A stretch of DNA of 64,000 nucleotides. Origin: Acestrorhynchus altus. Taxonomy: Eukaryota > Chordata > Actinopteri > Characiformes > Acestrorhynchidae. This document shows positions 55,311 to 64,000 of this stretch, in pieces; position 1 is the stretch's first letter, and each line of letters starts with the position of its first letter. Location of the stretch: contig CM067521.1 in the NCBI GenBank assembly GCA_034509495.1, positions 17,147,704 through 17,211,703 on the forward strand. Reading direction: 5' to 3'. The notes beneath the pieces are model-generated. The model was not told the DNA's origin and did not search any database. It saw nothing but the letters and a program-made list of their open reading frames with translations. The position numbers were made by a program, and so were the translations under genes.

Positions 55311-55560
55311 AGAACTGGGCAATATGGATCTATTTTGGGATTTAAACAAAGTGTGATATTGTTTGAAACAATATTGTCTATATCTAAGATTCTGTTTCAA
55401 TCATGTATGAAGATGACTTAGTGTGTATAAAGAAGAAATGAAGATCAAATTTCATTATGTATAAATGTATTAAAAAAACAAAGAATTTCATGGCGTGTCC
55501 TAATTCTTTCTTAGTCCTGTGTCCTATTCTTTTTTACATTGTAAACCCAAGGAAATCAGT
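55311..55560. mobile_element. 'GCTGGGCGATAT' element, copy 3, right-truncated
   Basis: AGAACTGGGCAATATGGATC at the left; GTGTATAAAGAAGAAATGAA, GATCAAATTTCA, AATTTCATGG and GTGTCCTAATTC match 48430-48515 in order. The right terminus is missing. Confidence 0.7.
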
Positions 55561-57239
55561 GTATAAGTTATTATTACAGCCTACATTTCATTTTTTAAAT
55601 CAGAATTCTTTTTACTTATTAGTCCTTACTTATTATTAAAAAATAAATAATAAATAAATAAATAAATAACACAATTTTCTTTTTTAAATAACAGCATTTT
55701 TAGCAACATTAAGAATACAAATAAAATTATAGGAATAGTAATCAGGGAAATGCAAATATGGGAAACAGTGAAATGGAGATTAATGGTGGCCTACCTATTT
55801 AAATTCTCCCACAAGGCAGCTGATCCCTTCTTTTTCTATAGGGTAGTCCCTTTGACTGGGACTAAATCAGCACTTTGAACTGATGGCTATCCACGGTCTC
55901 ACTAGTTGAGTCTGGGATTTCATAGGGCAGATAGAGTCAGCAGTGCTTCAGCGTGGAGATTTCCACCCAGCAAAGCCCTTTTTGCCTGCTACTGCTGCAT
56001 CTTTGCTGTACAAACGAGCCTAGTTATTGGCATTTCTAATAGCCTTTGGAGATGCATGTGTCACTCTCTGGGCTGGGTAATTTATGGAGGGCATCGCCCC
56101 TCCCTACCCCACCCGCTCACCCCCTCTCTCTAGTTGCTTGAGCGATCTCTGGCCAGTTTTCATTATTGAAAAAGGCCTCCTACCCTCTCTCTCTTTCTAT
56201 CTCTCTCCCTCTCCTTCCTTATTAGATCTGCGATTCCAAGACCACATTAGGATATTAAATTCAGGACAGCGATGGATGCTGCTTGCAGACTTGGCAGGAT
56301 CACCACTCCCTCTCTTTCCTCATCTCTATCCCCCTCTTCTTCATACTGCCCTGCCTCAGACCAAAGGGAAACAGGGTCAGTGGTAAATAGAGACAGTCCT
56401 GGGCCCTGGATTACCCTGTCGCCATCTTTGTGCTATGCCATGCCGGGGCTGACATGCACACAAAGCTGCCCCTTGTGAGCTGGGGAATGACGGGCGGAGG
56501 CTAGCACAGTGGCCGCACTGTCATTGCACGAATCCCACTGATGCGTCAGTGAATAAAGACGTGCATGCATGCACCCACGCAATCCCAACCCCCGCCACTG
56601 CTCAGGGCCGTAGGAGCATTCTTCATGACATGTAAGCATCCATTATGGCCGGTTCCTCAGTCAGGGCTGTTTGCCTGGCTTTGCAGCTGAGAGAGAGAAT
56701 GAAGAATGTCTTTTTTCTGCAAGCTGCTCACAAGGTCTACGTCTATAACATAGAGAGACAAGACGAGACCAGACAGCGGGTTCACTTGGCTGTCTCATGA
56801 AAAGGTTGGAGCAGCTACTTTGTCTTTAAAAGAAAGATTAAGATTTCAAATAGGACTATCGCCTCCCGAGGGAAGGAGTGGGGGGAAGTGTATTTCAGAC
56901 GTGCCTGAGGATTAATTTGTACCTTTTGATAAGCTTGGGGAAATTTCCAGATGCACAACTCCACGTGTGCCCTTGCTCTTTCAAATCAGCCCTCCTCATT
57001 GAATATTCTCCCATATACCAACTTAATTAAAAGATGGAATCAATGGGGAGGTCCCCCCAACCTCATTGCCACTTGATGTAGTAACACGACCTTGCTGTGT
57101 CAGTTGCCTATTTGGGCCTCACTAAAAAAAAACACTGGACATTTGTCCGTGTCACCTGAGGTCCCCTGATTGAGCAGTTGAGATGGATGGGTAAAGCAAT
57201 GCCTTGGGGATGCTCATAGGTCAAATATATCCAGATCCC
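55561..57239. other. Unique sequence with (AAAT)n
   Basis: (AAAT)n at 55640-55669. 56090-56660 is pyrimidine- and GC-rich, unique-looking. No exon recognised. Confidence 0.45.
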
Positions 57240-57560
57240 ACTTCCTAAAGGTCCTTTCAAACTTGAATGCTAACCTAGAACTGGTCTGGATACTACCCAG
57301 AGGAGCTGTATGTGTGAATGCAAATGTCCAAATCATTTCTACTGGATATGTCCCTGACTCTACCTGGATATTGTACTAGGTGTAAGGGCAGGAAAATGTC
57401 CAAATGAGCCCATGTGTGAATGAGCGGATAGTTTTCCAGATTCACAATGGATCATGCTGTGCCTCCTGCATATACAACATAGGTGCCATCCCTCGTCTAA
57501 ACCTTTTTCTTGGGTAAGAATGTGTCAGACATTGCATGTGTGAAAGGGTAACTCTGGAGC
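57240..57560. repeat. Probable dispersed repeat ('ATGTGTGAATG' type)
   Basis: GTATGTGTGAATGCAAATGT, CATGTGTGAATGAGCGG and GCATGTGTGAAAGGGTAAC are spaced through the block, as in a known fish repeat class; family and limits uncertain. Confidence 0.35.
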
Positions 57561-58357
57561 TGTTTCTCTCGACATTTTCAGTACACAAGAGAAAACGGCA
57601 TAAGTCAACTAATTTATGGTCTCACCATTGTTTGGGACCGTGGGTCTTGAGGACCTGTACATGATAAGCAACAAGCTCTGCTAAACTGAGAACCCTGAAT
57701 CCACAGAGTTCAATGTAGCCAAAACTTGCTTGTTCCTTGGCTTGACATAATTGTGCGGCCATGCCTGAATAGGGCAGAATGGACAAGAGAACAAGGCTGG
57801 GTTTTGTTGGGGGGACAGTATAACCCACTTCGAGAAAAGGGGCAGCTCTAACAATAATTGTTGTCTTGGCTGGTCCCCTTAACGGTGCACGGCATTTGAC
57901 CTAGATCCTGTAGAGTTGTACATTAGAGATGAGAAAAGCACACACATGTTCAACTCGATTACGCGGATGATTGGAGGCCTACTGGGCTCCAGGCTTGTTT
58001 TTGCTCACTGACGTGTTTCATTCGCTCCAGCAATTATGATCCACAATGGACGGTTCTATCTATCTATTTATATATGTTTTGGACTATTAGTGAATGTAGT
58101 GTGAAAACAGATACTTTCCGTTATACTGGGTCTTATTTTCTATCTCGCTCGGGACATGAAGAACACAGATTTGACTAATTATCAACACCCTGATGACTGA
58201 TTATGGGTGTTTAACTAACATTTACACACCTACTCAGCATCATCGATCATACTCAATCTGGAAAAAAAAAAGTCTTAAGGCACTAGCATGACAGAGCTGC
58301 TCTTTTTCTAACCCCAAGCCTCATCCTGTGCTATCAGCTGACTATGCCTGAAGACCT
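57561..58357. other. Unique sequence, no feature recognised
   Basis: No coding or repeat evidence. Confidence 0.4.
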
Positions 58358-58394
58358 CTGTAACTGGTAGCTCTCCAGGACCTACCAGTTACAG
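58358..58394. repeat. Perfect 13-bp hairpin
   Basis: CTGTAACTGGTAG (58358-58370) and CTACCAGTTACAG (58382-58394) are perfect inverted copies around an 11-nt loop. No T-run terminator follows; function unknown. Confidence 0.8.
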
Positions 58395-59394
58395 GACACA
58401 ACAAAAGAGCTCAGGTTATTTCTCCTCCTTCCTTCCTTCCCTGTAGTCAGTTATTAACCTGTAACCCCCTCACCCACACAATCTCATGGCGGATCTCAGC
58501 TCTCTTCCAGTGCACTTGGCTGTTCCTCTGAGAATACTGAGTGCTTTGAAACAAGTCCTCCTTTTTCCTTCTTCTCACTGCTTCTTTTATTTCCCTCCAA
58601 CTGCAAAAAGCCCAGAGGTCCATGCTATCCCCCTCCCCAACACTTACTCTTTCAAGCGCTCATATGGAAACAGAATAGCACTACAAGGGGTGAGCATCTC
58701 AAAGCACTGGACAGTGTGTCACAGCCAATCTCCGGATCAAGGACCACAGTGAAGTCATGTGTGCACAAATTTTGTTGTAATGGACATTGAGAGCATGAGA
58801 GGGCAATGCTGGAATTCATAAATGTGGTCAGCTGAAGACCTTCAGAATATGAGTGTTTGGGTTTCTCATGCAAGAAACAGGTGAAGTCAGACACAGCATG
58901 ACAGTTCACTGGTACTTGATTGCAATTGAGGTTGGCATCCTTTTTGTTTGGTAGGCAGGTGCTTGATACACATGTCAGACGAATTATTCACCAGTCAGAT
59001 TTAATATTATAACCAGTGATAGGTGAAGGGAAGAACAGTGATTATCCGGTTCCAATCATAGCCTTCAAGGAATGGGAAACACATATTGGGCAGCTAAGGA
59101 ACCGTCAAATCTTGAAGCTGATGTGTCAGATTCAGAGCTAGCCTAAGACTGATGGCTAGATGGCTGGGTTGGAACATCTCCAAATCATTAGTTCTTGTAG
59201 GGTGTTCCTCGTATGCAGTGGTCAGTACCTACCAAACGTGAACTGGTGACAGGGTTGTGGGCACTCAAGGCTGGTCCCACCTCACAACTTACAGGACAAC
59301 ATAACTTAAAAGATCTGTAACTAAGTCTTGGTGTGGGGCACAAGGGGACCTACACAATATCAGACAGGGTATCTTTTGTAATGGTTGATTTGTG
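58395..59394. other. Unique sequence, no feature recognised
   Basis: Short ORFs at 58486-58909 on both strands have no domain. Confidence 0.4.
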
Positions 59395-59995
59395 TATGTT
59401 CACACAGTGTCCCGATGTGGCAGAATCCAATCTTTTTCCTCATATGTGACCCAGACATGTCATTGGTGTGCAGTGTGAGGGACAAACCACACAGTGACTC
59501 TGACATTTTCAATCCCGATTTGGGCCACTTTCATAGGGGGTATTGAAATCTGATGCATATTGGATTTTCAGCAATGCGACTCAAGTCTGATAAGCCAAAT
59601 CAGAATTCTGTGTTACATCAGTCCAATCCAGTCCAATCCCGTTTTTAGTGGCAAAACAGTGAGGTAACAGACCTCATAAATAGTAATGCGGCTGCAGGAT
59701 TATATGGCTGCAGTGTCAAAATAACGTGGAAAATAAAAATCTCAAATCCATTCTCAGTGGTTAGTCCACCTGTCAGCCACTAGGACTCCTTGCTAGCTCC
59801 TTTGATGCTGGTGAAGATGAAACCAAAACCTCCAGGAGCAGAGCTTTTGTGCATTCACGTTATTTCAGGAGACTGATCTGCTCAGATAAATGAATATAGG
59901 TCACATTTAAAAGATAGTGTGAACAGCCTAACAAAGATCAGATTTGTTGAAAATTTAATTTGGGACAAATTTCCTGCTGTATTAATGTAGCCTCA
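59395..59995. repeat. Probable dispersed DNA repeat ('GTGTGAACAGCC' type)
   Basis: CACAGTGTCCCGATGTGGC, GATTTGGGCCACTTTCATA, TCAGTCCAATCCAGTCCAAT and GATAGTGTGAACAGCCTAAC follow the layout of a repeat I recall from many fish genomes. No ORF; boundaries approximate. Confidence 0.45.
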
Positions 59996-60092
59996 AGGAA
60001 TGTCTAATCTCAGTTACTAGCTTTGTATTTTCTTTATTAGAAATAAAAGATCCATAAGATTCCAGAGCCCATCCGGAAATATTGAGCGCAAG

Positions 60093-60318
60093 GCAGGAAT
60101 ACCCCCGGACATGGTGGCAATCCATCAAAATCACACACATAAGCAGTCACACACATTTACACCTAGGGGTAACATGACCAAATAGCCTACAACATGTGTT
60201 TTGAGGGTGGGAGGAAACCAAACTTCTCACAATCAGTGACTTGAGTGTGATCAAAACCACAGTCTAGGGCCCCTGCTTCTGTGTGACATATGCACTACTG
60301 CCACAGTGCTGCCCATTG
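60093..60318 (-). mobile_element. SINE-like repeat S1, minus copy
   Basis: The minus strand begins GGGCAGCACTGTGGCAGTAG and has GAGAAGTTTGGTTTCCTCCC, ACACATGTTGTAGGCTATTT and GTGTAAATGTGTGTGACTG, the order of the S1 family. It faces the plus copy 45 bp away. Confidence 0.6.
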
Positions 60319-60359
60319 TAGAAATGTTGAATATTTAATTACAATGAATCAATTTAGAT

Positions 60360-60640
60360 GAGGGCAGCATGGTGGCACAGAGGTCACACTGCTCCAGGGG
60401 CCTCAAGGGCCCTGGGTTTGAAGAGTTTGGTGTGTTCTCCCCGTGTCCATGCAGGTTTCCTATGGTTTCAGCCTGCCTCCCAAAAATGCATGTGGTGGGT
60501 GAACTGGCCATGTTAAATTGGACTGATGCCTTGTCCAGGGGGTATTCCTGCTTTGTGCCCAATAACTCCAAGTAGGCTCTGGATCCACCATGACCCATGA
60601 CCCTTCAGGATAAGATAATGACTGACGGACTGTCTGATGA
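60360..60640 (+). mobile_element. SINE-like repeat S1, plus copy
   Basis: GGGCAGCATGGTGGCACAGA (box A-like), CTGGGTTTGAAGAGTTTGG (diverged box B), TGTTCTCCCCGTGTCCATG, GGTGAACTGGCCATGTTAA, GGGGGTATTCCTGC and GTAGGCTCTGGATCCACC. A recognised otophysan repeat with a tRNA-like head. Confidence 0.7.
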
Positions 60641-60768
60641 TGTGACAGTCCTGTATTTTACAGAAGTAATTAAATCTTCACAATAGAAATAAAATAAATC
60701 TAATACAAATAAATAAGCATGACAAAATGAATGGTTCCTTAAATAAATATTCCAATGATATCTGTCTG

Positions 60769-60769
60769 C

Positions 60770-60827
<58 letters not shown>

Positions 60828-60828
60828 G
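60769..60828. repeat. (AAT)n microsatellite, about 19 units
   Basis: Uninterrupted TAA/AAT run following S1. Confidence 0.97.
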
Positions 60829-62214
60829 GACTCAGTAAACACATGAAAGCAAATAAAGCCCAAGAATGCACTTCCACATCATTAGCTTATCTATTTTCGT
60901 CTCCGTCTTAATATTGAGGATTCTTGAAGCTCATGTTTAGTGGAGCACACATAGCATTGATAAAAACATGATTTAATGAAGGACAGTGGTGATTAGGGAG
61001 ACTCCTGTGGACAAAAAAAATCTCACACTAATTAACATGTGTCTGAGTTTCAATTAACAATGACCTCAATCTCTCCCAAAGCAAAGAAGGGGCTGTTTGT
61101 TCAAAATGGAAGATTGTCTTCTACCCATGCTCGGGTACTAGCTCACCAAGAACAATATACAGTATATTTCATTCCGTGTATAAAGGCCAGCTCTGTTGAA
61201 TGTTGCCCATTACAGGCTTATAAAGACGTAACAAGAAATGACACAGTGCCTGCAAACACCACCAGCCTACACTCGTACGCAGCTGGTACACAGCACCAAT
61301 GTACCAAGTACCTCTGTGTTCTTCTAGTATGATGATAACATGTCGTCTTTGTCTCTTGCTTTTTCCAAAGCAGGTCAAAAGCCTTATTCATGCTTCCCAA
61401 ACACATCTGCATCTTTTCAGATTATAATTACAGCTCACTCAGAAATGAGGGCACCACACGGATGAACCTAGGATGCGTCGCGTTGCGGCTTGAACATTTT
61501 CCAAGCCCTAAATTGCTACACCTTCTTGCAAAGGAACATATCAAAGAGGCTCAGGGAAAGTTTGAAGCAAAGGCAGCAACACTGACAGCAAGAGAGAGAG
61601 TGGGTGGGGAGGGGTGGGGGGGGGGAGCTTTGACACTGATGGGGAAAGAATTCCAATTGAAGTGGATATGAGTGGCAAACAACAAGCACTGGAAGAACAA
61701 GCTCTAAGTTTAGACCAGGTCTCTAGACAAAAGCAACAGCAGCAACAGCCCCGCCGTTAAATTAGGGGGCTGGCTGATAACCTGCTGAAGCAAAGTGTCT
61801 CTAGTTTGGCGCAAAAGAAATTTCGTTAATCTTTTTAACCATGTTGAGCAGCCATTTAACGTGACGTCCCTAATGCCTAGAATTAAAATCCTAGTTCGCA
61901 TGTAATGCAATACTTCAGTCGAGCCTCTGATCAGACAAGAGTTCACAATGTCCAGTGTTTACACAATTGGCACAAGAACAACCTGCCAGAAAAAAAAAAG
62001 CCTATTTAAATCTGGAATGTTCCATCTGTCAACAAATTTAAAAACGTGGAGCTGTACCTATAAATGAAACCCGTTGGAAAACACACCCATGTGAGCAGAC
62101 TTATTTGGCAGGAGGAAGTTGTGTATGAGGAAGGACTGGTTGGAAACTAGTCTAAGCACAAAGTAATGGGAAATGTTCTTGTCTGATTCATTCTGTTGTC
62201 TGTAAATAAAACAC
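60829..62214. other. Unique sequence, no feature recognised
   Basis: A G-rich run at 61601-61627. Short ORFs only. Confidence 0.4.
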
Positions 62215-62830
62215 AGTATAGCATTGGTTCAGTACATGGAAGTGACAGACCGTGAACCTCAAACACTGTTCCTCCTCCTACATAAGAACATCTAGCAGAA
62301 CCAAAACAGACCTGTAGAACAGGCCAATTCCAAAACCCCAAACTGTTGCATGACTGTCTTGGCTTATATTTACACCCACAACATTTATAAAAACTCTGCC
62401 AACCAGAGAAAGTGATTGTGAAAGCTGGACAACAGTAAAATGCGATGATGATTTCAGGAGAATATGGTGTTGTTGATACTGAAGAGCAGCTTAGCACCTC
62501 CAGACTCCAGATTAGTTATAGGAATACTGGTTGCTACTGGAAAAAGGCCAGTGTCCACAGAAGGGCAGGTTGAACTTGCAATGAAGTGACAAATGGGTTA
62601 GTTTTTCTCTCCATACCTCAAAAACAAAGTAGTCTCCCCCAGCTGATCCAAACTGGAGAACGGAAAGCACTAAGTATAGAAAAAGCCAAATGCTGGGAAG
62701 CAAGTGAGAGCAAAGCTAAAAGCTAACCAGCTTTAATTTCTTTAGTTTAGCCCATTGCACTGAGAGGACACAACAAGAGGACAGTAGCACTATCTAGTTA
62801 AACTCTAATCCAGTAAACTTAATAATAATC
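62215..62830 (+). repeat. Dispersed repeat family R1, copy 2
   Basis: GTACATGGAAGTGACAGACC, GAACCTCAAACACTGTTCC, CAGGCCAATTCCAAAACCCC, TTATATTTACACCCACAACA, GATTTCAGGAGAATATGGTG and GCACTGAGAGGACACAAC, all in the order of copy 1 at 18655-19150. About 600 bp, longer in the middle than copy 1. Confidence 0.75.
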
Positions 62831-64000
62831 CATTTAAAATCATATTCATGCTCCACTGACCTTTATGAGTAATATGAAAAATAGCGTTTCTGCACTTGGT
62901 ACACCAGTAATTGCACTATATAACTCTGAATGGCAGGACAGAGCTTACAAGAACTGCATTATGCTGCAGTTATATTTATATTTATATTTAAGTTATATTT
63001 GTGGACAATCCTCTAATATTCCTCTCAGCTTGTAATAAGCATGAGTAAAGCATTTCTTTAAGTGGTGGCTCCAAACGTGAAATTCACATCCCGACTCTAG
63101 GGGGACACCTGGAAAACAATGCTGCTTTAAACGTTCTAAGAGGTTTGTCTCACTGGATCTTGGAAACCTCACTTGGGTCTAACTATCGAATGCAGTTTCA
63201 ATTCTTTGAAAGAACAGTTTCAACAGATAATCCGTAAAGGTTAAACAAAAATGAAAGATCCCTTCCAGTCAAATTCTACACCCTCTCAGGTTTCTAATCC
63301 TGGGAGTCACATTTCAAGCTTGGGGGGCTCTGGCTACTGATGCCACTGTACAGGCAAATGATCGATATCTCCACTGAACTCTCTTTGATAAAGCACCACT
63401 TACAGATGATCAACTCGGCCTCCACTAGCAGCTGCCTTAGGCCTGTGTGATGCGCCAAGATTAGCTTTGAACTGCAAACACCAGAGGAGAAAATAAACAA
63501 GAAAAAAAAGGCAAGGCAAATTTGCATTAATCACATGCATTTATGCTGCACATATACACTCGGAAACTAGAATCCTTCAAAAACGGCATCCTTATGCTTC
63601 TGATTAGATTACTGATAGCTGACTGCAGTGTCGTTCCATTAGGAGAGGTGATCTAGTTTGAGAGGTCAGGAAATAAGACCTAACATAAAATCTAAATGGC
63701 CAACTCTTCAGTCTTAGGTTGACCACTCTGTACTGTCCTTTTTAATGTCCACTATGTCCTTGATTCTTGATAGATGGATTACAGTAATACATCAAATGTA
63801 AGTTTTAACTCATGTAATTATAGGTATTACTGTTATTACAGATACTCTGGTGTAATTACATGTTCTTGCTTATGCAAATGCATGTCATATTACAACTTGT
63901 GAATTAACAAGAGTAAAGACTGAGATTGATACCTGGACCACTGGACTCTATTAGGAATAGTGGCATTGTTACTGACTGGATTATTAATGTGAAATTAAGC
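62831..64000. other. Unique sequence, no feature recognised
   Basis: No exon, RNA gene or named repeat seen. Confidence 0.4.

Overview
The window is vertebrate nuclear DNA, most likely from an otophysan teleost (characin, catfish or electric-fish type). The evidence is long (CA/GT)n microsatellites every few kilobases, many decayed Tc1/mariner relics, palindromic MITE-like elements, tRNA-derived SINEs and L2-type LINE tails of kinds I recognise from otophysan genomes, with coding sequence split into very small exons. There are no bacterial features, rRNA genes, tRNA genes or CRISPR arrays.

Only one gene can be supported. Four minus-strand exons (19704-19836, 16745-16768, 9541-9573, 2406-2522) have good splice sites and join in phase 0. 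They encode the N-terminus and KH1 RNA-binding domain of a poly(rC)-binding protein (hnRNP E family), closest in recalled sequence to PCBP4. KH2, KH3 and the 3' end must lie left of base 1. The exon holding the start codon has its own 3' splice site, so at least one further 5' exon and the promoter lie above 19836, inside or beyond the window. I could not find them.

Layout: 1-19.8 kb is the coding part of the gene, with 2.9-7.2 kb introns full of microsatellites, Tc1 relics, a SINE nested in a Tc1 relic, a palindromic element and a 15680-16548 non-autonomous Tc1 element with TA target duplication. 20-35 kb is repeat-poor and unique, with two diverged three-copy tandem arrays (23.36-24.07 and 29.38-29.77 kb). 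36-50 kb is AT-rich and loaded with MITE families. 50-58 kb is mixed, with an L2-type LINE 3' fragment at 52.83-53.66 kb. 58-64 kb holds further dispersed repeats, a facing SINE-like pair and an (AAT)n array. Right of 20 kb no ORF has recognisable domains and splice borders; the region is best read as 5' intron/UTR or intergenic DNA of the PCBP gene, with several unique blocks that could be regulatory.

No clearly new biological system is visible. The most checkable items are the symmetric KH1 microexons, the CA-repeat tract just behind a 5' splice site, an octamer-motif palindrome cluster, the two ancient triplicated arrays, and the repeat families with several copies in the window.
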